Below, one piece after another: positions 1 through 5,337 of a DNA stretch of 7,179 nucleotides. The stretch's first letter is position 1, and the number at the start of each line of letters is the position of its first letter. This DNA comes from an uncultured Actinomycetes bacterium (GTDB lineage: Bacteria > Actinomycetota > Actinomycetes > Nanopelagicales > Nanopelagicaceae): the NCBI GenBank assembly GCA_903844585.1, contig CAIMUD010000129.1:1-7179 (forward strand). The letters run 5' to 3'. The position numbers and the translations under genes were made by a program. The notes beneath the pieces were generated by a model. It was not told the DNA's origin. It did not search any database and was given only the letters and a program-made list of their open reading frames with translations.

Positions 1-859
1 TACCTGGGCCACCACGCGCACCGGCGCACTTGCCCAACTTAAAAATTTCATCGATAACCACTTTGCAGAATTTGGCCCTTACGAAGATGCGATGGCGCTA
101 GATAACTGGGCACTTCACCATTCACTCCTTAGCCCTTACTTAAACAACGGACTGCTTCATCCCGAAGAAGTTATTGAGGCCGCCATTAAAGCTTTCAATA
201 CTGGCGCTATTCCTATCGCGTCCTGTGAAGGATTTGTCAGACAAGTCATTGGATGGCGCGAATACGTCAACGGCATGTACTGGTATTTAGGCCCGGAATA
301 TAGGGAAAATAACCACTTTTTAGCTGATAGGCCCTTGCTGCCGCTATTTCGAGATCCCTCTAAGACAAAGGCCAATTGCCTCAAAACAATTGGGGGAGAT
401 ATAGAAGAACGTGCTTGGGTCCATCACATTCCGCGTCTTATGGTCCTGAGTAATCTTGCACTCATCACCGGCACCAAGCCGCAAGAATTTCTGGATTGGA
501 TGCGCGAAGTTTTTATTGATGCAACAGATTGGGTGATGGTGCCAAATGTGATTGGCATGGGACTTCACGCTGATGGCGGAGCGATGATGACTAAGCCATA
601 CGCTGCAGGAGGCGCATACATTTCAAGGATGAGTAGCTACTGCAAGGGTTGTGCCTATGATCCAAAACTTCGAGTGGGAGATAACGCCTGTCCTTTTACA
701 ACTTTGTACTGGGATTTCTTAGATCGCCATAAGGATGAATTTGTAAAAAACCATCGAATGAGTCAACAGGTTTTTGGACTCAATCGGCTCAAGGATTTGC
801 CCGAGCTAAAGTTGCGAGCGCAAGAAGTTCTAGATGGGCTGAGTAAAGGTGAAATTTAA
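1..859 (+). CDS. FeS-cluster cryptochrome/photolyase (FeS-BCP, probable (6-4) photolyase), C-terminal part
   Basis: This is the C-terminal FAD-binding part of a bacterial photolyase of the iron-sulfur class (Agrobacterium PhrB, Rhodobacter CryB), which uses light and FAD to repair UV photoproducts, typically (6-4) lesions. The frame is open from base 2, and the residues before the ATG at 92 (TWATTRTGAL, then FGPYEDAM) match the family, so that ATG is internal and the true start is left of the window. Counting from it, the family signatures are HSLLSPYLNNGLL (10-22), EGFVRQVIGWREYVNGMYW (46-64) and the DATDWVMVPNVIGM region (143-156). Cys96, Cys184, Cys187 and Cys200 have the spacing (88, 3 and 13 residues) that I recall for the four 4Fe-4S ligands of PhrB (C350, C438, C441, C454). 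All four are present, so the cluster should be intact. The gene converges on the LysM gene with 2 bases between stop codons. Lesion specificity, (6-4) photoproduct repair versus photoreceptor, is inferred from the class. Confidence 0.93.
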   Translation, partial: TWATTRTGALAQLKNFIDNHFAEFGPYEDAMALDNWALHHSLLSPYLNNGLLHPEEVIEAAIKAFNTGAIPIASCEGFVRQVIGWREYVNGMYWYLGPEYRENNHFLADRPLLPLFRDPSKTKANCLKTIGGDIEERAWVHHIPRLMVLSNLALITGTKPQEFLDWMREVFIDATDWVMVPNVIGMGLHADGGAMMTKPYAAGGAYISRMSSYCKGCAYDPKLRVGDNACPFTTLYWDFLDRHKDEFVKNHRMSQQVFGLNRLKDLPELKLRAQEVLDGLSKGEI

Positions 860-861
860 CT

Positions 862-1164
862 TTACTTAAGTGGAACGCGAATCTTCTGCCCTGCAGTGAT
901 ATCTCCAGAGTCGAGAGAGTTAACAGAGACAATCTCATCGACTAGTCCTCGCACATCGTTGCCATCTGCAAGACGCGAAGCCAGTGACCAGAGGCTCTCC
1001 CCTGGCGCTACGGTGACAGTGACAAATGTTGTCGGTGAAGTGGCAGCCGATGTGCTGGCACCTGATTGAGCCCCGAAGACGGATCCGAGGGTTACCGATA
1101 TTGAGAGAACGAGAAGGGTGCGAGCTAGTCGACCGCGACGGTTGAGGTGGATATTTTGCTTCAT
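862..1164 (-). CDS. Small exported LysM-domain protein, candidate SOS-induced cell-division inhibitor
   Basis: A 100-residue protein with a basic N-terminus (residues 1-15, rich in Arg), a hydrophobic segment at about 16-32 that is either a signal peptide (possible cleavage after Ala32) or a membrane anchor, a short Ser/Thr/Ala linker, and one LysM domain at about 49-98 (VAPGESLWSLASRL, then ITAGQKIRVPL), which in this family binds peptidoglycan. The start is supported by an AGGAG ribosome binding site at 1172-1176, 7 bases upstream. The gene is divergent from lexA, and a perfect LexA box lies 40 bases upstream of its start, so it should be induced by DNA damage. Known relatives in layout are mycobacterial Rv2719c (ChiZ), next to lexA, and Bacillus YneA, a membrane/LysM division inhibitor next to lexA. 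The function here is inferred from that context and the domain layout. No hydrolase domain is visible. A plain cell-wall LysM protein is the alternative. Confidence 0.85.
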   Translation of the reverse strand: MKQNIHLNRRGRLARTLLVLSISVTLGSVFGAQSGASTSAATSPTTFVTVTVAPGESLWSLASRLADGNDVRGLVDEIVSVNSLDSGDITAGQKIRVPLK

Positions 1165-1196
1165 GGCCTTGCTCCTGAGATTTTCTTACCTTGGGG

Positions 1197-1202
1197 AAGG
1201 TA
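1197..1202 (-). promoter_or_regulatory. Probable -10 element of the LysM gene
   Basis: Read on the minus strand this is TACCTT, which fits the actinobacterial TANNNT pattern. It sits directly downstream of the perfect LexA box. Transcription would start near 1190 and give a leader of about 26 bases that carries the AGGAG site. No good -35 hexamer is visible, so the call rests on the -10 match and position alone. Confidence 0.45.
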
Positions 1203-1203
1203 T

Positions 1204-1219
1204 TCGAACACCTGTTCGA
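1204..1219. promoter_or_regulatory. LexA operator (SOS box 1), perfect palindrome
   Basis: The sequence is TCGAACACCTGTTCGA, a perfect match to the TCGAAC-N4-GTTCGA LexA box known from actinobacteria. It lies in the divergent gap, just upstream of the LysM gene's likely -10 element, so bound LexA would block that promoter. Its centre is exactly 60 bp from the centre of box 2 at lexA. Confidence 0.92.
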
Positions 1220-1263
1220 TAGAGCTAAGTAAACACCCCACCACTGACAAATGCAAGTAATTT

Positions 1264-1279
1264 TCGAACATATGTTTGG
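1264..1279. promoter_or_regulatory. LexA operator (SOS box 2), imperfect right half
   Basis: The sequence is TCGAACATATGTTTGG. The left half TCGAAC is perfect. The right half GTTTGG differs from GTTCGA at two positions. It overlaps the possible -35 region of lexA and forms a 21-bp tandem pair with box 3, so LexA dimers would sit two helical turns apart on the same face. Confidence 0.75.
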
Positions 1280-1304
1280 TTTTTTCGAAAATATGTTCTA
1301 CCCT
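1276..1304 (+). promoter_or_regulatory. Probable lexA promoter, leaderless geometry
   Basis: TACCCT at 1299-1304 fits TANNNT and lies exactly at -12 to -7 relative to the ATG at 1311. A weak -35 candidate, TTGGTT, lies at 1276-1281 with a 17-base spacer. No Shine-Dalgarno sequence precedes the ATG, so the mRNA is probably leaderless, as is common in actinobacteria. LexA boxes 2 and 3 overlap the promoter. An alternative -10, TATGTT at 1292-1297, would give a leader of only a few bases. Confidence 0.55.
1285..1300. promoter_or_regulatory. LexA operator (SOS box 3), near-perfect
   Basis: The sequence is TCGAAAATATGTTCTA. Each half differs from the consensus at one position. It covers the spacer between the possible -35 and -10 elements of lexA, the usual position for autorepression. 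It starts 21 bases after box 2, and the 17-base cores (1261-1277 and 1282-1298) match at 15 positions, which points to a tandem duplication. Confidence 0.82.
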
Positions 1305-1310
1305 TATCCC

Positions 1311-1946
1311 ATGAGCCCAAAAACAGCTAAACCTCCAGTAAACCTCTCCGTGCGCCAGCAGGAGATATATGACTTCATCCAGTCCAGCCTTAAGGCCAAT
1401 GGCTACGCCCCATCGATCCGCGAGATCGGCGACAGCGTGGGACTTAAGTCGACCGCCTCAGTTCAGTATCAGCTGGAGCAGTTAGTGGAGAAGGGCCTTA
1501 TCCGCAGAGGCGAAGCTAAGGGCCGAGCAATGCAGAACGCACCGCAGGATGAGCCAACAAATCTTGATCGCACAACACAGATTCCACTCGTTGGTCGAAT
1601 TGCAGCAGGTGGGCCAATCCTTGCTGAACAAAATATTGAAGAGACCTACCCCCTTCCCGAATCAATCGTTGGTAAGGGCGAGCTCTTTATGTTGCAGGTC
1701 GTGGGTCAATCAATGATTAACGCAGCAATTTGCGATGGCGATTACGTTGTTATTCGTTCGCAGAAAGATGCCCTCAACGGCGAGATTGTTGCGGCGATGA
1801 TTGATGGCGAGGCAACGGTAAAGACCTTTTCCAAAAAGGGCGGCCATATCTGGTTGCTGCCCGCCAATGACGACTTCGCACCTATCGATGGCGATACTTG
1901 CGAAATCCTCGGCAAGGTGACCGCCGTACTGCGCTCTGTTCGCTAA
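1311..1946 (+). CDS. lexA: LexA, SOS-response transcriptional repressor
   Basis: A 211-residue LexA, the cytoplasmic repressor that self-cleaves when RecA filaments form and so releases DNA-repair genes. The N-terminal winged helix-turn-helix spans about 11-72 (LSVRQQEIYDFI, then APSIREIGDSVGL and SVQYQLEQL). The cleavage bond is Ala99-Gly100 in GRIAAGGPILA. The catalytic dyad is Ser134 (GQSM) and Lys171 (ATVK). These are each 15 residues later than in E. coli (A84-G85, S119, K156), so all key residues are present and correctly spaced. The frame is open upstream to an ATG at 1251, but that stretch contains LexA boxes 2 and 3 and the probable promoter. The ATG at 1311 gives the normal N-terminus MSPKTAKPP and is chosen. 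Three operators in the divergent gap indicate autoregulation. The nrdR gene found near lexA in mycobacteria is not seen here. Confidence 0.97.
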   Translation: MSPKTAKPPVNLSVRQQEIYDFIQSSLKANGYAPSIREIGDSVGLKSTASVQYQLEQLVEKGLIRRGEAKGRAMQNAPQDEPTNLDRTTQIPLVGRIAAGGPILAEQNIEETYPLPESIVGKGELFMLQVVGQSMINAAICDGDYVVIRSQKDALNGEIVAAMIDGEATVKTFSKKGGHIWLLPANDDFAPIDGDTCEILGKVTAVLRSVR

Positions 1947-1977
1947 TTTCAACTAGCACTGTTCTATTTGCCCCATT

Positions 1978-1983
1978 TACACT
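1978..1983 (+). promoter_or_regulatory. Probable -10 element of the lipoprotein gene, leaderless geometry
   Basis: TACACT fits TANNNT and lies exactly at -12 to -7 relative to the ATG at 1990, the same geometry as at lexA. No Shine-Dalgarno sequence is visible before that ATG. No convincing -35 was found. The gene may therefore have its own leaderless transcript besides any read-through from lexA, since no terminator hairpin is seen in the 43-base gap. Confidence 0.45.
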
Positions 1984-1989
1984 CGCGGC

Positions 1990-2430
1990 ATGAAAAGAGT
2001 TGCTCTAGTCGGACTTTTACTGCTCTCACTTACCTCGTGTGCACGGCAAGAAAGCTTTCAATCTCTAGCCGACGGGCCCTGCAGTAAAGGACAAGCAAAA
2101 CAAGTGAGCCAACACATCTCGGCGCAACTTCAGGCTATGGCCGATGAAGATTGGTTGAAGGCATATACATATTCAGCTCCTAGTTTTCAGAAAGCAATCA
2201 CAGTAGAGGATTTTCAAATCATCATCGAAGGTGACTATCCAGTCCTTATCTCTAATCAAGGATATTCATTTGGCAATTGCACAATTTCTGGCTCGGAGTT
2301 TTCGCAGGTAGTAAAGATTGAACTCCCTAATAACTCAGCATCAATTACTTACGCTCTTAGCGTTGAAGAAGAGAAGATCGGAATCGTTGCCGCGAGGTTC
2401 TCGACAGAAGAGGAAATTCAAAACGCTTAA
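1990..2430 (+). CDS. Small secreted lipoprotein, probable DUF4864 family
   Basis: A 146-residue protein with a lipoprotein signal peptide: Lys-Arg at 2-3, a hydrophobic core at about 4-14, and lipobox LTSC with Cys17 as the lipidated residue. The mature protein should be anchored on the outer face of the membrane. Residues about 40-140 resemble DUF4864: a helix ending in QLQAMADEDWLKAYTYSAP, then an FQ..I..EDFQ segment, then GDYPVL, then beta-rich sequence to the end. This small domain has the look of an NTF2-like fold, and its function is unknown. Cys31 and Cys97 remain in the mature chain and could form a disulfide. The gene follows lexA by 43 bases on the same strand, but no LexA box precedes it directly, so an SOS link is not shown. 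The lipoprotein call is strong. The family call rests on recalled pattern only. Confidence 0.8.
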   Translation: MKRVALVGLLLLSLTSCARQESFQSLADGPCSKGQAKQVSQHISAQLQAMADEDWLKAYTYSAPSFQKAITVEDFQIIIEGDYPVLISNQGYSFGNCTISGSEFSQVVKIELPNNSASITYALSVEEEKIGIVAARFSTEEEIQNA

Positions 2431-2453
2431 AACCGCTAATAATTAGAAACGAA

Positions 2454-2481
2454 GAAGGCCCCGGGTTTCCCCGGGGCCTTC
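2454..2481. terminator. Strong GC-rich hairpin, likely bidirectional terminator
   Basis: A perfect 12-bp stem (GAAGGCCCCGGG and its complement CCCGGGGCCTTC) closes a 4-base TTTC loop. It lies between the stop codon of the rightward lipoprotein gene and the end of the leftward sugar operon, so it can serve both. Flanking AATTAGA (2441-2447) and TCTAATT (2482-2488) can extend the pairing past a 6-base bulge. There is no long T run on either side, so it may act partly as an mRNA 3' end stabiliser. Confidence 0.85.
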
Positions 2482-2482
2482 T

Positions 2483-2509
2483 CTAATTAACTAGTTAGAA
2501 GTTAATTAG
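2483..2509. repeat. AT-rich inverted repeat next to the terminator, overlapping a stop codon
   Basis: CTAATTAACT at 2483-2492 and AGTTAATTAG at 2500-2509 are perfect 10-bp inverted repeats around a 7-base loop. The right arm contains the TAA stop of the substrate-binding protein gene (2506-2508). The left arm overlaps the bases that could extend the GC-rich stem, so the two folds compete at their border. It may be an accessory part of the terminator. Confidence 0.6.
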
Positions 2510-3477
2510 CAAGCGTCGCGATACTGAGCCTTCTTACCAGCGTCTGTATCGATGTTCTTCTTAGTCAAGATTGTGAATCCAGTTTGGATCTTCTTTGACT
2601 TTGGAGCCTTTCCTGCAACTGCAGCTACTGCTGCATCGATTCCTTCAGAACCGATTGTTGCTGGCTGCTGAGCGATAAGTGCCTGAACAGTTCCAGCCTT
2701 AAGAGCCTTTACCTGATCTGATCCAGCGTCGAAACCAACAACCTGAACCTTTCCAGCCTTACCAGCCTGCTTGATACCAGCTGCAACACCTTGAGCTGAG
2801 AATAGGTTAGTTGCGAATACTGCAACGATGTCCTTGTTCTTAGCAAGTGCTGCTGTGATGATGCGCTGCGCTACTGCAGGCTCATTGTTTGAGTACTGAA
2901 CTCCGATGTAGTTGTACTTCTTCTCCTTGTTAGCTGCATCAGCGAAACCGTTTACACGAGCATCTACTGAGCTAACTCCTGGTGAAGTTGAAACTACGAG
3001 TACTTTTCCACCCTTTGGTGCAAGCTGCTTAACAGCATTAAATGCTGCCTTGCCGCCACCGTAGTTGTCTGAAGCGATTTCTGAAACAGCAGCTGATGGA
3101 TCTCCGATTGTTGTATCAACTAGAACAACCTTGATTCCTGCAGCAATTGCAGCTTCGATTGGCTTCTGAAGTGCAGTCATATCGTTTGGCGCAATAAGGA
3201 TCGCGTCTGGCTTTGAAGCTACAACGCTATCTAGTACTGGCTTCTGGATTGTTGCATCCCACTTAGCTCCACCTTGAGTTGTTACTACTGCGCCAGCCTT
3301 TGCAGCTGCCTCAGCAACACCGCAACCCATAGTGATGTAGAAAGCATCGCCTGCTACACCCTGGATGAAAGTGATCTTAGTACCAGCTGCTGATGCACCT
3401 GTTGTACCTGTTGTTGTTACAGCCATTGCTACTGCAGAAGCAATTGCAAGCGCTGCGAACTTTTTGTTCTTTTGCAT
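2506..3477 (-). CDS. Sugar ABC transporter substrate-binding protein (RbsB-like, Peripla_BP_4 type)
   Basis: A 323-residue exported binding protein that captures a sugar outside the membrane and delivers it to the permease. The N-terminus is a signal peptide: QKNKK, a hydrophobic core at about 7-20, then a Thr/Gly/Ala stretch with likely cleavage near Ala30-Ala31. No lipobox is present, unlike many Gram-positive binding proteins, so anchoring is unclear. The fold has two lobes: ITFIQGVAGDAFYITMGCGVAEAAAKAG (about 35-62, given here as the ligand-proximal first strand and helix), PDAILIAPNDMTAL in lobe one, and VQVVGFDAGSDQVKALKAGTVQALIAQQP (lobe two), all typical of RbsB-type proteins. The only two cysteines are Cys52 and the last residue, Cys323. 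A GGGAG ribosome binding site precedes the ATG. It is the last gene of its operon, 17 bases after the permease. The ligand cannot be told from sequence. Confidence 0.93.
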   Translation of the reverse strand: MQKNKKFAALAIASAVAMAVTTTGTTGASAAGTKITFIQGVAGDAFYITMGCGVAEAAAKAGAVVTTQGGAKWDATIQKPVLDSVVASKPDAILIAPNDMTALQKPIEAAIAAGIKVVLVDTTIGDPSAAVSEIASDNYGGGKAAFNAVKQLAPKGGKVLVVSTSPGVSSVDARVNGFADAANKEKKYNYIGVQYSNNEPAVAQRIITAALAKNKDIVAVFATNLFSAQGVAAGIKQAGKAGKVQVVGFDAGSDQVKALKAGTVQALIAQQPATIGSEGIDAAVAAVAGKAPKSKKIQTGFTILTKKNIDTDAGKKAQYRDAC

Positions 3478-3494
3478 TTTTTCTCCCTTGTTAC

Positions 3495-4568
3495 CTAGTT
3501 ACTCTCTTTTGGAGAGTGTTTTTTAGAGTGTCGACCACCCCGTTCTGCAGATTCACGTCGCATGGTGTCGACGTAAACGGCTGCAATCAGAAAGACACCA
3601 ACAACAACGTTCTGCCAAAAAGGCACAACGCCAATGATGATGAAGCCAGTCTGAAGAACGATCGGAATAAGCAAACCTATGCTCATACCGAATATTGTTC
3701 CGATACCACCGAACAAGCTCGTGCCACCAATAACAACACCTGCTACAACTGTAAGTGCTGTTTGTGACTGACCTGCGATAGTGGTTTGTTGATATAGCGC
3801 AAGGCTTAAGAAACCAGCAATTGCTGATGTAAAGCCCATGAGTGAATAGACATAAACTAGATGGCGATTAACGTTGATACCAACGCGTCGACACCCTTCT
3901 ATGTTTGATCCGACAGCGTAAGTGCGCAGACCAAATTTAGTTTTGTGGAGAAGAATTCCTCCAAAGATCAACATGACAAGAGCGACTACAGCAAGTACTG
4001 GAATTTGTGAGTACACATTTCCAAAACCGATGTGATCAACCATCACATCCGTTGCATCACTGAGATCGATACCGCCTGTGATGATCTGAGAAAGACCAAG
4101 AGCTGTGCTTAGAGTTCCAAGAGTCACGATAAACGCTGGAATCTTTGCAATAGCAACGAGCCAACCATTTAGCGCACCCCAGGCAACACCTGCCACGATG
4201 CAGGCAGCAAAGCCTGCAGCCGTTGATCCCCAGCCTTGTCCACCAGTTGCTGTAATTGCTTTACAAGCAGCAACGCTAGAAAAGACAAGAACGCTACCCA
4301 CTGATAGATCGATACCCGCGGTAATGATGACGAAAGTCATTCCAACGCCGAGGATCGCAAAAACAGAAACGTTAATGGCAACGTTGCGCAGATTAAAGAG
4401 TGTGAAGAATGAATCTGGTGCCATCGCGCTAAAGATTCCTGCGATAACAAAGAGAACGGCAACGATCTGAGAAGTCTGAGCTTTAAGAACTCTCTTTAAG
4501 AAGGGTTGCTTCTCGTCAAGAATTCCAAAGTCTGCAGCTGGATTCGATGATGATGTTGTAATTGACAT
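3495..4568 (-). CDS. Sugar ABC transporter permease (RbsC type, BPD_transp_2)
   Basis: A 357-residue integral membrane protein forming the channel for the imported sugar, probably as a homodimer. After about 34 cytoplasmic residues come roughly eight to ten hydrophobic segments. The hallmark of the family, GVGMTFVIITAGIDLSVGS, lies at 74-92. A second conserved stretch, NGWLVAIAKIPAFIVTLGT, is at 134-152. The cytoplasmic loop KFGLRTYAVGSNIEGCRRVGI (211-231) is the EAA-like site that contacts the ATPase. The C-terminus is short and basic (RRESAERGGRHSKKHSPKESN). Its ATG overlaps the ATPase stop by one base (TAATG at the junction), with GAGGTG at 4577-4582 as ribosome binding site, so translation of the two is probably coupled. 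Confidence 0.95.
   Translation of the reverse strand: MSITTSSSNPAADFGILDEKQPFLKRVLKAQTSQIVAVLFVIAGIFSAMAPDSFFTLFNLRNVAINVSVFAILGVGMTFVIITAGIDLSVGSVLVFSSVAACKAITATGGQGWGSTAAGFAACIVAGVAWGALNGWLVAIAKIPAFIVTLGTLSTALGLSQIITGGIDLSDATDVMVDHIGFGNVYSQIPVLAVVALVMLIFGGILLHKTKFGLRTYAVGSNIEGCRRVGINVNRHLVYVYSLMGFTSAIAGFLSLALYQQTTIAGQSQTALTVVAGVVIGGTSLFGGIGTIFGMSIGLLIPIVLQTGFIIIGVVPFWQNVVVGVFLIAAVYVDTMRRESAERGGRHSKKHSPKESN
3501..3517 (-). other. Short intercistronic hairpin before the binding-protein gene
   Basis: ACTCTC (3501-3506) and GAGAGT (3512-3517) form a 6-bp stem with a 5-base loop. It lies in the last codons of the permease gene, about 23 bases upstream of the binding-protein ATG. It could protect or help process the binding-protein part of the mRNA, but the stem is short and could be chance. 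Confidence 0.3.
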
Positions 4569-5335
4569 TAGTTGTTCACCTCATCCAATCTTCCTGTCAT
4601 TGCGCCGACTAGCTCTTCTAAATTTGTTTCCTTCGCCTTGTATTCGGCAATTACTCGACCACGACGCATTACCTGTACGCGATCAGCAACTTCTAGAACT
4701 TCTGGCATGGAGTGGCTAATAAACACTATTCCGATGCCTTTGTCTCTCACTCTTCGTACCAAATCGATAACGTTTTTCTTCTGGACTACGCCAAGGGCAG
4801 CAGTTGGCTCATCAAAGAAGAGCACTTTGCTTGCCCACGCTGCAGAGCGAGCGACGGCAATACTTTGTCGCTGCCCTCCAGACATGGTTGCAACGTTATT
4901 TGTCAATGAACGCACTGTCGCGCCAAGATCGCGAAAAGCTGCTTCGCTTCCGCGACGCATCTCTGCATGATCTAAGAATCCAAACTTTCCGAGGATTCCT
5001 TTGCGAGGGACCTCTCGGCCTAAGTACATGTTCTGCACTGGATTTAAGTGAGGACATAGCGCTAGATCTTGGAAAACAGTTTCGATTCCGTGCGAACGTG
5101 CCTGCGCCGGAGAAGCGAAATTTACTTCCTTCCCGTCGATCAGAATTGTTCCTCCATCTGGTTGTTCTGCGCCAGAAAGAATGCGAACGAGCGTGCTTTT
5201 ACCCGCGCCGTTGTCTCCAATGAGTGCGGTTACTTCACCCGCTTTCACATTGAAGTTACAACTACGAAGCGCTTCAACAGATCCGTAATTACGGACGATG
5301 TCGTTTGCTTCGAGCACATATTGACTATTTGACAT
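4568..5335 (-). CDS. Sugar ABC transporter ATP-binding protein, single domain (FrcA-like)
   Basis: A 255-residue cytoplasmic ATPase that powers sugar import with the permease. The motifs are complete: Walker A GDNGAGKST (40-48), Q-loop Gln89 (VFQDL), signature MSGGQRQ (151-157), Walker B VLFFDEP (171-177) with catalytic Glu176, and H-loop His208 (FISHS). It has one nucleotide-binding domain, so two copies should pair. This differs from RbsA/XylG/MglA, which carry two fused domains, and matches the FrcA type, as does DEPTAALGV after Walker B. The gene begins 2 bases after the aldolase stop. A purine-rich GGAGGTAGG inside the end of the aldolase gene (5344-5352) provides the ribosome binding site. 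Confidence 0.95.
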   Translation of the reverse strand: MSNSQYVLEANDIVRNYGSVEALRSCNFNVKAGEVTALIGDNGAGKSTLVRILSGAEQPDGGTILIDGKEVNFASPAQARSHGIETVFQDLALCPHLNPVQNMYLGREVPRKGILGKFGFLDHAEMRRGSEAAFRDLGATVRSLTNNVATMSGGQRQSIAVARSAAWASKVLFFDEPTAALGVVQKKNVIDLVRRVRDKGIGIVFISHSMPEVLEVADRVQVMRRGRVIAEYKAKETNLEELVGAMTGRLDEVNN

Positions 5336-5337
5336 TT

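Noticed and set aside
92..94. ATG at 92 as start of the photolyase
   Set aside because: The frame is open to the window edge and the residues before it match the photolyase family, so this is an internal Met in a gene that begins outside the window.
1251..1310. Possible 20-residue N-terminal extension of LexA from the ATG at 1251
   Set aside because: This stretch contains LexA boxes 2 and 3 and the likely promoter. The repeated Phe/Met-rich residues it would encode are just the translated tandem boxes. The ATG at 1311 gives the normal LexA N-terminus.
3393..3767. Rightward open frame opposite the permease and binding-protein genes
   Set aside because: Low-complexity Leu/Gln-rich start and Asn/Thr-rich end, antisense to two well-supported genes. 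It is a shadow of their codons, like the other open frames opposite the operon (for example 4105-4470, 4804-5223, 5786-6085).
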